Source: Clostridia bacterium (lineage in GTDB: Bacteria; Bacillota; Clostridia; Lachnospirales; Lachnospiraceae). From it: a stretch of DNA of 62,876 nucleotides. The position numbers and the translations under genes were made by a program. Under the pieces are notes generated by a model, which ran no database searches, was not told the DNA's origin, and saw only the letters and a list, made by a program, of their open reading frames with translations. The DNA is taken from positions 1-62,876 of the forward strand of contig SAAB01000016.1 in the NCBI GenBank assembly GCA_009929615.1, read 5' to 3'. Positions 8,257 to 17,299 of the stretch are shown one piece after another. Each line of letters begins with the position of its first letter. Position 1 is the first letter of the stretch.

Positions 8257-11200
8257 TTATTTCCCATTTTCAAGCAATCCTTTTACGTCTTTTATCACAT
8301 TTTTTTCACATTTCAAAAGATTTAGCTGCTCTTCTTTTCGCATTTTCAAGATAAAATACGGATTGTCTCCCGGTTTAAACTTCATCCTGCGTCCATAGCG
8401 GGCAACCAGTTCCGGAATCCGCTCCACACATACTGCTGCACGATTATATAAGTAAATTTTTGTTTCGTCACCTTTGCATGAAAGCTGTGTAATACAGGCT
8501 TCGTGGGCCTCTGCTTTTAAAAGTGCTATATCCAGCAGGTTCTGCGCGGATTTTGGCAAATCACCAAAACGATCACTGAGTTCGTCAATCATTTCATCAT
8601 ATTCTTCCTCAGTCGCCACGCCGGCAATTCGTTTATAAATTTCCAGTTTCTGGACTTCATTTTTAATATAAGTTGCCGGAATATAAGCATCCACATCCAG
8701 TTCTAGCACGGTTTCAAAATCATCATCCACAACCGTCTCTCCTTTAAGCTTCAAAACTTCCTCATTCAGCATCTTACAGTAAAGGTCATAACCTACGGAT
8801 TCCATATGACCGCTCTGCTGCTGGCCAAGAAGATTTCCCGCACCTCGTATTTCTAAATCTCTCATGGCGATTTTAAAGCCTGAGCCAAATTCGGTAAACT
8901 CCCGAATGGCCGCCAGACGCTTTTCTGCCACTTCTTTTAAAATCGTATTGCGTCGATAAAGCAGAAATGCATAGGCTGTCCGGTTTGAACGTCCAACACG
9001 GCCTCGCAGCTGATAAAGCTGAGAAAGACCAAGACGGTCTGCATCATGAATAATCACGGTATTAACATTTGAAATATCCAGACCCGTTTCAATAATTGTT
9101 GTAGATACAAGAACATCTATTTCACCATTGATAAACCGGTACATTACCTTTTCCAGTTCCCGCTCACTCATCTGACCATGGGCAAAAGCAACTTCTGCAT
9201 CCGGTGCCAGCTTCTGGATGGCCGCCGTCATCTCCACGATGCCATTGACCCGGTTAAAAACATAATAAACCTGGCCGCCTCTGCCAACCTCCCGGGCTAT
9301 AGCTTCTCTGACCATCTCCTCGTTATATTCCATAACATAGGTCTGGACCGGCATTCGGTCCATTGGCGGTTCTCCGAGCACACTCATATCCCGGATACCT
9401 ATAAGACTCATATGGAGCGTTCTTGGAATCGGTGTCGCTGTCAATGTCAGGACATCCACATTTTCCCGAAGCTTTTTAATCTTCTCTTTATGGGTAACAC
9501 CAAATCTCTGCTCTTCATCCACAATGAGCAGTCCCAGATTTTTAAATTCAATATCCTTTGATAAAACCCTATGAGTCCCTATAAGAATATCCACCATACC
9601 TTTTTTTAATTCCTTAACCGTCGCAGCCTGTTCGGCCTTTGTGCGGAATCTGGACATGGTCCGTATATTAATTGGATAATCTTTCATTCGCTGGGTAAAG
9701 GTATTGTAATGCTGCTGAGCCAAAATCGTTGTCGGCACAAGAAGCACGACCTGCTTACCATCCTGAACCGCTTTAAATGCCGCACGAATAGCCACTTCCG
9801 TTTTTCCATATCCTACATCACCACAAATAAGCCGGTCCATAATACGATGGCTCTCCATGTCTCTTTTTGCAGCTTCAATAGCTGTCAGCTGGTCGTCCGT
9901 CTCTTCATATGGAAAAGCTTCTTCAAACTCCTGCTGCCAGATTGTATCCGGACCATAAGCAAATCCCTCCTGGGACTGGCGTACCGCATAGAGTTTAATC
10001 AAGTCTTCTGCAAGGTCTTTAACCGCTCCACGGACACGGGTCTTTGTCCGTCCCCACTCCTGTCCGCCCAGTCGGTTTAATTTAGGACGTTTTGCATCTG
10101 CACCTGCATATTTCTGAATCATATCCAGCTGCGTCGCCAGAATATAGAGATTGTCCCCACCAGAATATTCGATTTTTATATAATCCTTTTCTACTTTATC
10201 AATTTCAATCTTTTCAATGCCTTTATAAACACCAAGTCCGTGATTCTCATGAACAACATAATCACCAATACTCAAATCCATAAAACCATTGAGTTTCTGA
10301 CCACTGTATTCGGATTTTTTTCTTTTTCTACGCTTTGGCTCCCCAAAAATATCACTCTCTGAAAGGATAACAAAACGAATCATCGGATATTCCACGCCAC
10401 TATGGAGATTCCCATGACAAATAATAATCTGTCCTTCTTCCACTGTCCGGTCCATTGTTTCCGTCACCGCAGCAGTCAAATTATATTCCTCTAAATCCTT
10501 TGCCAGATGCTGAGCCCTTGTTTTTGAATGGGCAACCAGGACCATCCGGTACTTACGACTCTTCCACCGCTTCAAATCTTTTACAAGCAGCTCAAAATTC
10601 CTGCTGTAGGCCTGAATGGACTGAACCGTTACATGATATCTGTGTTTATAAGGCATCATGCCTGTTTTCTGGTCCAGCGTACTCAACATCAGACATCTCC
10701 GCTTACCAAGCTGATGAAAAATCTCTTTCTCCGAACGCAGGACATCCATCTGTCCGGAAACAATATAACCTTTTTCCAGACGACTTTTCATACTCTCTTC
10801 AAATTCAGCCGCTACACCCTCTGCTTTTTCTCTCAACCGGGCTGGCTCATCCAAGAAAATCAGTGTGCTCTCTTTTGGAAAATAATCCAGAAAAGATACT
10901 TTCTCCTCATAAAAATAACCAATAAGACTGTCTACATTCGCACCACCAAAGGAATTTTCAAAAGCTTCACGGGTTTCTTCATACAAATGTTTCAGCCGCC
11001 CGGCTTCTTCTGCTTTCCCTTCCTTTTTGAAAACCTTAATGCTTTCATCCACATCCCGCTTTAATTTTAAGAGTCCCTGGGTTATCCGTTCATCCGTAAA
11101 AACCATTTCTGCCGCCGGATAAATGGATACGGCCTCATGCCGTTCAATAGAACGCTGACTGGCGGCATCAAAACTTCGAATGGTATCAATTTCATCATCC

Positions 11201-11781
11201 CAGAATTCAATACGGTAAGGACAATCATCTGCCAGATTATATACATCCAGAATACCACCACGCACAGAAAACTGACCCGGACTTTCTACCTGAAAAACCC
11301 GTTCAAATCCCATGTGTACCAGCCGTTTTACCATATTCTCCCGGTCTGCAGTTCCGCCTTCCCGAAGACGAATAATCTGCTGAGCTATTTTTTCCGGTGG
11401 CAGAAGGCTGTCCATCAACCCATCAATCGTTGTCACCACAGTCACCGGCTCTTTTTCAAGAAGCTTCTGGATGACTGCCAGTCGCTGACGCACCAAAAGC
11501 TGGCCATGCACATCCGCACTGTAGAAAATAATATCCCGTGCCGGATAGTCATAGACATTGCGGTCAAAGAACTGATAGTCCTCATAGATTTCCTTAACCC
11601 GCTTTTCGCTATGGGTAATAATCAGCTTTATCGGATATTCTTCGGAAAAGCTGGCCATCCAATGGGTTTTCTGAGCATCAACGCAGCCCTCCACATAGAC
11701 CGGGTAGTCCTTTCCCGCCAGATTCTGACATATACTGCTATATTCATTTAACTGGAGTAACGGTTCTCTGAATAATTTCAC
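8257..11781 (-). CDS. mfd: Transcription-repair coupling factor Mfd
   Basis: A 1174-residue DNA translocase that removes RNA polymerase stalled at lesions and recruits UvrA. Domain order is complete. A UvrB-like N-terminal region comes first. The CarD-like RNA-polymerase-interaction domain begins at GDYVVHENHGLGVYKGIE. The RecG-like helicase has Walker A GDVGYGKTE, the DEEQR box, LTATPIPRTL and the QLRGRVGRSNR motif. The C-terminal TRCF domain starts at ELDVDAYIPATYI. The start codon is GTG, overlapping the pth stop in a 4-nt GTGA, so the two genes are translationally coupled. The pth-mfd order is widely conserved in Firmicutes. Confidence 0.97.
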   Translation of the reverse strand: MKLFREPLLQLNEYSSICQNLAGKDYPVYVEGCVDAQKTHWMASFSEEYPIKLIITHSEKRVKEIYEDYQFFDRNVYDYPARDIIFYSADVHGQLLVRQRLAVIQKLLEKEPVTVVTTIDGLMDSLLPPEKIAQQIIRLREGGTADRENMVKRLVHMGFERVFQVESPGQFSVRGGILDVYNLADDCPYRIEFWDDEIDTIRSFDAASQRSIERHEAVSIYPAAEMVFTDERITQGLLKLKRDVDESIKVFKKEGKAEEAGRLKHLYEETREAFENSFGGANVDSLIGYFYEEKVSFLDYFPKESTLIFLDEPARLREKAEGVAAEFEESMKSRLEKGYIVSGQMDVLRSEKEIFHQLGKRRCLMLSTLDQKTGMMPYKHRYHVTVQSIQAYSRNFELLVKDLKRWKSRKYRMVLVAHSKTRAQHLAKDLEEYNLTAAVTETMDRTVEEGQIIICHGNLHSGVEYPMIRFVILSESDIFGEPKRRKRKKSEYSGQKLNGFMDLSIGDYVVHENHGLGVYKGIEKIEIDKVEKDYIKIEYSGGDNLYILATQLDMIQKYAGADAKRPKLNRLGGQEWGRTKTRVRGAVKDLAEDLIKLYAVRQSQEGFAYGPDTIWQQEFEEAFPYEETDDQLTAIEAAKRDMESHRIMDRLICGDVGYGKTEVAIRAAFKAVQDGKQVVLLVPTTILAQQHYNTFTQRMKDYPINIRTMSRFRTKAEQAATVKELKKGMVDILIGTHRVLSKDIEFKNLGLLIVDEEQRFGVTHKEKIKKLRENVDVLTLTATPIPRTLHMSLIGIRDMSVLGEPPMDRMPVQTYVMEYNEEMVREAIAREVGRGGQVYYVFNRVNGIVEMTAAIQKLAPDAEVAFAHGQMSERELEKVMYRFINGEIDVLVSTTIIETGLDISNVNTVIIHDADRLGLSQLYQLRGRVGRSNRTAYAFLLYRRNTILKEVAEKRLAAIREFTEFGSGFKIAMRDLEIRGAGNLLGQQQSGHMESVGYDLYCKMLNEEVLKLKGETVVDDDFETVLELDVDAYIPATYIKNEVQKLEIYKRIAGVATEEEYDEMIDELSDRFGDLPKSAQNLLDIALLKAEAHEACITQLSCKGDETKIYLYNRAAVCVERIPELVARYGRRMKFKPGDNPYFILKMRKEEQLNLLKCEKNVIKDVKGLLENGK

Positions 11782-12359
11782 CCTATATCCCTCTTCTTAC
11801 CATTATACTGATTCATCGCACCATCAATATCGTCATTTAAAATCAATTCTGCAGCCCCTGCCACATCGCGGGCTGCCTCTTCAATACATTCTCTTTCGGC
11901 TTTAGAATATTTTGACAGTACATAGTCAGCCAAATCCCAGCCTTCCGGTTTATTGCCTATACCAACCTTAATTCTCGGAAATTCCTGAGTTGACAGATGG
12001 GCAATGATACTTTTAATGCCGTTGTGTCCACCCGCACTGCCTTTTTTTCGAATTCTAAGCTGCCCAACATCCAAGCTGATATCATCATATATAATAATAA
12101 TATTTTCCGGCAGTATTTTATAGAAGTCTGCAATTTCACGAATACTTTCTCCACTCAGATTCATATAGGTCTGAGGCTTTGCCAGAATCACCCGCTGGCC
12201 GCCAATGACTCCTCGGCCTACCAAGGCTTTATGCTTTTTTGTCGTTACATCAATATTATATTTATCCCCTATGGCATCAATCATCATAAATCCAATATTA
12301 TGCCGAGTTCCTTCGTAAGTTTTTGTTGGATTTCCCAACCCTGCGATCATATACATCAT
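11778..12359 (-). CDS. pth: Peptidyl-tRNA hydrolase
   Basis: A 193-residue enzyme that frees tRNA from peptidyl-tRNA dropped by ribosomes. Signatures are IAGLGNPTKTYEGTRHNIGF with the catalytic His in TRHNIG, LAKPQTYMNLSGES, and the second motif YDDISLDVGQLRIRKKGSAGGHNGIKS. Length is typical. Two adjacent ATG codons open the gene (12359 and 12356); AAAGGA lies 7 nt before the first. It overlaps mfd by 4 nt and follows spoVG. Confidence 0.96.
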   Translation of the reverse strand: MMYMIAGLGNPTKTYEGTRHNIGFMMIDAIGDKYNIDVTTKKHKALVGRGVIGGQRVILAKPQTYMNLSGESIREIADFYKILPENIIIIYDDISLDVGQLRIRKKGSAGGHNGIKSIIAHLSTQEFPRIKVGIGNKPEGWDLADYVLSKYSKAERECIEEAARDVAGAAELILNDDIDGAMNQYNGKKRDIG

Positions 12360-12450
12360 TCCATCGTCCTTTACGCTAAATTATCTTCTAAATACACCTG
12401 CATTTTAGCATACACATCCAAGGCAAGATTTGTCAACTCCCCAATTAAGA

Positions 12451-12497
12451 AAGAGGATATTCTTCAATCCATGTCAGGATTTTCTGAATACCCTCTT
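12451..12497 (-). terminator. Probable terminator after spoVG
   Basis: An inverted repeat with AAGAGG/CCTCTT and TATTC/GAATA arms separated by one mismatch and a 23-nt loop lies 29 nt after the spoVG stop. The T run on the minus strand is short (CTTTCTTAATT), so it may be leaky and let transcription reach pth. Confidence 0.5.
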
Positions 12498-12525
12498 CTT
12501 ATCTTATTACACCCTTAATTCAAAC

Positions 12526-12807
12526 TTAAATTGCCGGTTCTTCTTCATTCTCCAAAGCAGCAATTTCATACTTCTCTAAAATAATACTCTGAATGCGTTC
12601 TCTCGTTTCCGAATTAATCGGATGGGCAATATCACGATACTCGCCATCTGCAGCCTTCCGGCTCGGCATGGCAATAAATAACCCTTTTTCACCATCGATA
12701 ACCTTTATGTCATGAACAACAAATTCATTATCCAATGTGATAGAAACAACTGCCTTCATCTTACCTTCTTTTGTTACTTTCCGTACTCTTACATCTGTAA
12801 TTTGCAT
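12526..12807 (-). CDS. spoVG: SpoVG, RNA-binding regulator
   Basis: A 93-residue protein that starts [19 protein letters not shown] and contains the hallmark segments [17 protein letters not shown] and [15 protein letters not shown]. SpoVG is a small nucleic-acid-binding protein that modulates sporulation, cell division and envelope genes. It is 30 nt downstream of glgD on the same strand, so it may be co-transcribed with the glycogen genes as well as having its own promoter. The spoVG-pth-mfd order matches the origin-proximal block of Bacillus, with the intervening glmU and prs absent here. Confidence 0.96.
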   Translation of the reverse strand: MQITDVRVRKVTKEGKMKAVVSITLDNEFVVHDIKVIDGEKGLFIAMPSRKAADGEYRDIAHPINSETRERIQSIILEKYEIAALENEEEPAI

Positions 12808-12837
12808 GTCTTATGTCCTCCCCAGGTCATTATAGTC

Positions 12838-13962
12838 TTATAAAATATATCGGTCATTCTTCTCGTCAACAATCGTCACCTTACCAGGTTCCCCCAGATA
12901 AGAAGAGTTGGCCCGAATAGTATCTCTGCTTTCCACAATGCAATTTTCAATGACTGTGTTATCCCCAATGTAAACATCATTTAAAATAATTGAATTCTTT
13001 ATAACGCAATTATTTCCCACATAAACCTTTTTAAATAAAATCGAATCCTCAACCACGCCATTTAAAATACATCCGCTGGAAATCAGTGAATTCTTAATGG
13101 CAGAACCCGGGTTGAATTTTGCTGGTGGCAAATCCTCGGTTTTGGAATAGACATTTGGATAATCTTTAAAGAAATAATCCCTTACGCCCTTCTTCAAAAA
13201 GTCCATATTGGTTTGGTAATAGGCATCAATTGTTGCAATATTCTGCCAATACCCCTCATGTTTATAGCCAAAAATCTTTTTGACATCTTTATGCCTAACA
13301 AGTATATCCTGTACAAAATCTGTCCGGTTCTCTTCATGAGCTTTTTGAATCAGTTCCATGAGAAGACGTCGGCGAATAACATACACTCCGATAGATATTG
13401 TATTTGTCTGGGCAATTAATGGTTTTTCTTCAAAATTCGTTATTCTTCCGGTTCCATCCATTCGGATAATACCAAACCGCTGAATATCCTTTGTGCCTTC
13501 CGGCATATCCTTAACCGCAACGGTAATATCTGCTTTTGTCTTAATGTGGTACTCCAGAATCTTGTCATAATCCATCTTATAAACACAATCTCCAGAGGTT
13601 ATAATCACATAGGGTTCATGACAGTTTCTTAAAAACTCTAAATTCTGATAAATGGAATCTGCTGTTCCCAGATACCAGGAACTGTTTTCTTCTGTTATAA
13701 ACGGTGTCAAAACAAACAGGCCGCCCTGTTTACGTCCGAAATCCCACCATTTTGAGGAATTCAGATGCTCATTCAGGGACCTGGAATTATATTGTGTCAA
13801 CACAGCAACTTTTTGAACATGTGAATTGCTCATATTGCTTAAAACAAAATCGATACACCGATAGCTGCCGGCCACCGGCATAGCAGGAACCGCTCTCTTC
13901 TTTGACAACTGTCCCATCCGGTTATTGCTGCCTCCTGCTAATACAATCCCAACTGCTTTCAT
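12838..13962 (-). CDS. glgD: GlgD, glucose-1-phosphate adenylyltransferase-related subunit
   Basis: A 374-residue protein with an N-terminal nucleotidyltransferase fold and a C-terminal left-handed beta-helix (repeats such as SLISSGCILNGVVEDSILFKKVYVGNNCVIKN). The nucleotide loop reads VLAGGSNNRMGQLSKKR, where catalytic GlgC has GGxGxRLxxLT. This altered loop is characteristic of GlgD, which pairs with GlgC to form ADP-glucose pyrophosphorylase for glycogen synthesis. I take the ATG at 13962; it shares one base with the glgC stop (TGATG), with AGGTGAG upstream. A GTG one codon earlier is possible. Confidence 0.92.
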   Translation of the reverse strand: MKAVGIVLAGGSNNRMGQLSKKRAVPAMPVAGSYRCIDFVLSNMSNSHVQKVAVLTQYNSRSLNEHLNSSKWWDFGRKQGGLFVLTPFITEENSSWYLGTADSIYQNLEFLRNCHEPYVIITSGDCVYKMDYDKILEYHIKTKADITVAVKDMPEGTKDIQRFGIIRMDGTGRITNFEEKPLIAQTNTISIGVYVIRRRLLMELIQKAHEENRTDFVQDILVRHKDVKKIFGYKHEGYWQNIATIDAYYQTNMDFLKKGVRDYFFKDYPNVYSKTEDLPPAKFNPGSAIKNSLISSGCILNGVVEDSILFKKVYVGNNCVIKNSIILNDVYIGDNTVIENCIVESRDTIRANSSYLGEPGKVTIVDEKNDRYIL

Positions 13963-15233
13963 CACATCTCACCTGCCTTAACTATAGCTTGTCCGCTTGC
14001 CAGAAGTCCCCCCGGATAGTCCGAAATTTCAGTTCTTCCCACAATAGCTGTATTCTTTCCAACCTTAACATCTGAAGGAATGCTGGAATTTTCTGCGACA
14101 GTGACCAAATCAAAGGCATAAACTTTCGGATTCAGTACACTCTCTGCGAATTCGCCAACAGAGAAAACGACATTATCCCCTATCTCAACATTTTCAGCAA
14201 TAATACCTTTATCAATCGTACAGTTCTTTCCTATCTTAGTACCCCTCATAATAATAGAATCTTTTACAACGGAACCTTCTCCGATAATAACGCCAGACCC
14301 AATAACACTGTTATGGACTTCACCGTAAATCTCTGAACCTTCTCCAATAATACAGCGGTTTACTTTAGAGTCCCCATCAAAATACAGAGGTGTGATCATG
14401 TCGTTATTCGTATATATCTTCCAGAACTCTTCATACAGATTAAATTCCGGGATAATATCAATGAGTTCCATGTTCGCTTCCCAATAAGAGCCTAATGTTC
14501 CTACATCTTTCCAGTAGCCATTAAATTCATAAGCATAGCAGTTGTTGGTCTTCTCATGTACATATGGAATAACATGCATACCAAAATCACAGCCCGGCTG
14601 GTCCTTTAATGCCAAAAGTGCTTCTTTAAGCAACTGCCAATTGAAAATATAGATTCCCATAGAGGCAAGATTACTGCTTGGTTTTTCCGGTTTTTCTTCA
14701 AATTCTTTAATATGTCCCCATTCATCTGCAACAACAACACCAAAGCGACTGGCTTCTTCCCATGGAACCGGCATACACGCAATAGTGATATCCGCATTCC
14801 TTGACTTATGGAAGTCCAGCATAACTTCATAGTCCATCTTGTAAATATGGTCCCCACCAAGAATCAGAACATATTCTGGATTATAGGTTTCTATGTATTC
14901 CAGATTCTGAAAAATGGCATTCGCTGTTCCTGAATACCAGTCGGAATTTTCCCCGCCTTCATAAGGTGGCAATAATGTAACACCACCGTAACTGCGGTCC
15001 AAATCCCACGGGATACCAATTCCAATATGAGTATTTAATCTCAAATGACGGTACTGGGTCAATACACCCACAGTATCAATTCCCGAATTAATGCAATTGC
15101 TTAATGGAAAATCAATAATTCTGTATTTACCGCCAAAGGCTACCGCAGGCTTGGCTACATTTGCAGTCAGCACACCCAGGCGGCTTCCCTGTCCCCCTGC
15201 CAAAAGCATAGCTATCATTTCTTTTTTAACCAC
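13962..15233 (-). CDS. glgC: Glucose-1-phosphate adenylyltransferase, catalytic subunit GlgC
   Basis: A 423-residue enzyme making ADP-glucose from glucose 1-phosphate and ATP, the committed step of bacterial glycogen synthesis. It has the intact loop [40 protein letters not shown] (sugar-phosphate site) and C-terminal hexapeptide repeats ([20 protein letters not shown]). The start is GTG at 15233, supported by AGAGGTG five bases before it. It is coupled to glgD by a 1-nt overlap. Synthase (glgA), branching enzyme and phosphorylase are not in the window; malQ lies 20 kb away. Confidence 0.95.
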   Translation of the reverse strand: MVKKEMIAMLLAGGQGSRLGVLTANVAKPAVAFGGKYRIIDFPLSNCINSGIDTVGVLTQYRHLRLNTHIGIGIPWDLDRSYGGVTLLPPYEGGENSDWYSGTANAIFQNLEYIETYNPEYVLILGGDHIYKMDYEVMLDFHKSRNADITIACMPVPWEEASRFGVVVADEWGHIKEFEEKPEKPSSNLASMGIYIFNWQLLKEALLALKDQPGCDFGMHVIPYVHEKTNNCYAYEFNGYWKDVGTLGSYWEANMELIDIIPEFNLYEEFWKIYTNNDMITPLYFDGDSKVNRCIIGEGSEIYGEVHNSVIGSGVIIGEGSVVKDSIIMRGTKIGKNCTIDKGIIAENVEIGDNVVFSVGEFAESVLNPKVYAFDLVTVAENSSIPSDVKVGKNTAIVGRTEISDYPGGLLASGQAIVKAGEM

Positions 15234-15580
15234 GTAATCACCTCTTGCGTTCTGTTATGATTATTTAATTATAACACCTGCCCCGAAAATTGTGAACACT
15301 TTTTACTATTTTTTCCCTAGTAATCTTTTAAAAATGTTCAATATTCCGATTTTTTTCGACTCAATCCACAAAATGTCTGTAATTTGTGCACAATTGCCAC
15401 AAAGTTTCTTTGTGCATCTTTCTGATTTTCACCGTCCATCAGCAGACACTTATAGGGCATACACACTTTTAAGCCTCTAATTTCAAGTGGTTTCAATAAA
15501 AATCCTTTATTTTTCTTTCAAAGCAAGCTATAATAAATTAGCTACATTTGAAATATGATAATAAGGAAGTGTAATATAAT
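15234..15580. other. Divergent intergenic region glgC / murC
   Basis: No gene is visible in this 347-nt, AT-rich gap. The glgC promoter lies at 15268-15296 (separate entry). For murC, a TATAAT at 15529-15534 with no good -35 and an AAGGAAG ribosome site at 15563-15569 precede the ATG at 15581. A short hairpin CACAAAG-TTT-CTTTGTG lies near 15400-15416; it has no T run and its role is unknown. Confidence 0.6.
15268..15296 (-). promoter_or_regulatory. Promoter of glgC-glgD
   Basis: On the minus strand TTCACA (15291-15296) is followed after 17 nt by TATAAT (15268-15273), preceded by TGT, which gives an extended -10. It is strong by eye and 35 nt upstream of the glgC GTG. Confidence 0.8.
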
Positions 15581-16957
15581 ATGTATAAAATTGACTTTAA
15601 TCGTCCGATTAAAATCCACTTTATGGGTATCGGCGGCATTAGCATGAGTGGTCTTGCTGAGGTTCTCCTTGAACGAGGCTTTACAATTACCGGCTCTGAT
15701 ATGAAAAGTTCCCCAATTACTGAAAAACTTGAACAGCACGGTGCATCCATTATTTATGGACAGAAGCCTGAAAATATTACCGATGACATAGACCTCGTTG
15801 TTTATACCGCTGCCATTCATCCGGATAATCCGGAATTTAAAGCCGTCGTGGAAAAGAATATTCCACATATGGACCGCGCCGAACTTCTTGGTCAGATTAT
15901 GAGTCATTACGAAAACTCTATTGCTGTATCAGGTACCCACGGAAAAACAACAACAACCTCCATGCTCTCTTTAATTATGCTTGCCGGTAAATGCGATCCA
16001 ACAATTTCTGTTGGAGGTATTCTTAAAGATATCAATGGTAATATCCGCGTTGGACGTTCCAATAACTTCATCACTGAAGCCTGTGAATATACCAACAGCT
16101 TTTTAAAGTTCAATCCACGTATTGAGTTAATTCTTAATGTAGATGCGGACCATCTTGACTTTTTTAAAGATCTTGATGACATTCGCCATTCTTTCCGTTG
16201 TTTTTGTGAGAAATTAGATAACAATGGCGTCCTGATTATTAATGGTGAAATACCAAATCTGGACTATTTCACAAAGGACCTTCCATGCAAGATTGTAACC
16301 TATGGTTTAGATGCTAAGGATAGCTATACGGCAAAAAACATTACTTTCAATGACCATGCCTGCGGCAGCTATGACTTATACGTTAATGGTGAAGAAATAA
16401 CCCATATATCCTTAAATGTCACCGGTATGCATAATGTATCAAACTCTCTGGCTGCTATCGCTGCTGCTCAGGAGCTTAATATTCCAATGGAAAATATTAA
16501 GACCGGCCTTTTGAATTTCAAAGGCACTGACCGTCGTTTTGAATATAAGGGTGAAGTTAATGGCATTACCATTCTTGATGACTATGCCCACCATCCAACA
16601 GAAATTGAAGCAACTTTAACCGCTGCGAAAAACTACCCTCATAAGAAAATCTGGTGTGCTTTCCAGCCTCATACCTATACCCGGACCAAAGCCCTGTTAA
16701 AGGATTTTGCCAAGGCCCTTTCTTTGGCCGACCATGTTGTCCTGGCCGATATTTATGCAGCCCGGGAGGTTGACACCGGAGAGATTCATTCCAAAGATTT
16801 ACAGGCAGAAATATTAAAATTAAATACTGAAGCCGACTACTTTTCTTCATTTGAAGAAATTGAGAAATTTTTATTAAAAAATTGTAATCACGGTGACCTG
16901 TTGATAACTATGGGTGCCGGAGACATTGTAAACATCGGCGAAGATCTCTTAAAATAG
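15581..16957 (+). CDS. murC: UDP-N-acetylmuramate--L-alanine ligase
   Basis: A 458-residue cytosolic enzyme adding L-Ala to UDP-MurNAc in peptidoglycan synthesis. It shows the MurC N-terminal FMGIGGISMSGLAEVL, the ATP loop VSGTHGKTTTTSM, the segment ITEACEYTNSFLKFNP, the central LNVDADHLDFF and the C-terminal DDYAHHPTEIEATL and FQPHTYTRTKALL motifs. AAGGAAG lies 12 nt before the ATG. It is the first plus-strand gene of the 15.6-20.8 kb block. No hairpin terminator follows; instead the DnaA-box cluster begins 4 nt after the stop codon. Confidence 0.96.
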   Translation: MYKIDFNRPIKIHFMGIGGISMSGLAEVLLERGFTITGSDMKSSPITEKLEQHGASIIYGQKPENITDDIDLVVYTAAIHPDNPEFKAVVEKNIPHMDRAELLGQIMSHYENSIAVSGTHGKTTTTSMLSLIMLAGKCDPTISVGGILKDINGNIRVGRSNNFITEACEYTNSFLKFNPRIELILNVDADHLDFFKDLDDIRHSFRCFCEKLDNNGVLIINGEIPNLDYFTKDLPCKIVTYGLDAKDSYTAKNITFNDHACGSYDLYVNGEEITHISLNVTGMHNVSNSLAAIAAAQELNIPMENIKTGLLNFKGTDRRFEYKGEVNGITILDDYAHHPTEIEATLTAAKNYPHKKIWCAFQPHTYTRTKALLKDFAKALSLADHVVLADIYAAREVDTGEIHSKDLQAEILKLNTEADYFSSFEEIEKFLLKNCNHGDLLITMGAGDIVNIGEDLLK

Positions 16958-16960
16958 GAG

Positions 16961-17151
16961 TTATCCACATTATCCACAGGTTTATCAACAATTTTTAGTT
17001 GTAAAATCTGTGGATAATTTCATTTACATAACCTTTTCTCCAGTTTTTCGCAAAATCTGACAATCCTCGGATTTTTGTAGGTTTTTTCGACCCTGATTTT
17101 TTTATGAAACAATTATGTAAAAAGTTATCCACTTTATCCATATTTTCCACA
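16961..17151. promoter_or_regulatory. Cluster of DnaA boxes
   Basis: The 342-nt gap between murC and the dnaD-like gene contains two perfect tandem boxes TTATCCACA (16961-16969 and 16970-16978), TTATCAACA (16982-16990), an inverted perfect box (17009-17017), then TTATCCACT (17125-17133), TTATCCATA (17134-17142) and TTTTCCACA (17143-17151). The roughly 107 nt between the two groups is rich in A/T runs. It could control the downstream replication genes, titrate DnaA, or act as an origin. Boxes and coordinates are read directly; the function is inferred. Confidence 0.8.
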
Positions 17152-17177
17152 TTTTCCTTTCTCAAAATCCGGCCCTA

Positions 17178-17206
17178 TTTTCAAGAATTTTAGAATGTGC
17201 TATACT
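17178..17206 (+). promoter_or_regulatory. Promoter of the dnaD-dnaI pair
   Basis: TATACT at 17201-17206, preceded by TGC (extended -10), with TTTTCA at 17178-17183 after a 17-nt spacer. It gives a leader of about 90 nt and lies about 27 nt downstream of the last DnaA box, so DnaA binding could influence it. Confidence 0.6.
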
Positions 17207-17299
17207 GTGAACACTTAGTGAAATCAACCATATGTATGGGCAGATTGAACTTATTGAAAATGCACTATTTTATTATTATAGAAACAGGGTGGGGAACTT

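Noticed and set aside
15400-15416. Terminator in the glgC/murC gap
   Set aside because: The 7-bp hairpin has no T run on either strand, and both flanking genes are divergent, so nothing needs to end there.
16958-17299. Main chromosomal origin oriC
   Set aside because: Boxes and AT-rich DNA are present, but dnaA and dnaN are not next to it and the strand bias of genes does not switch for more than 5 kb. Kept only as a DnaA-box cluster.
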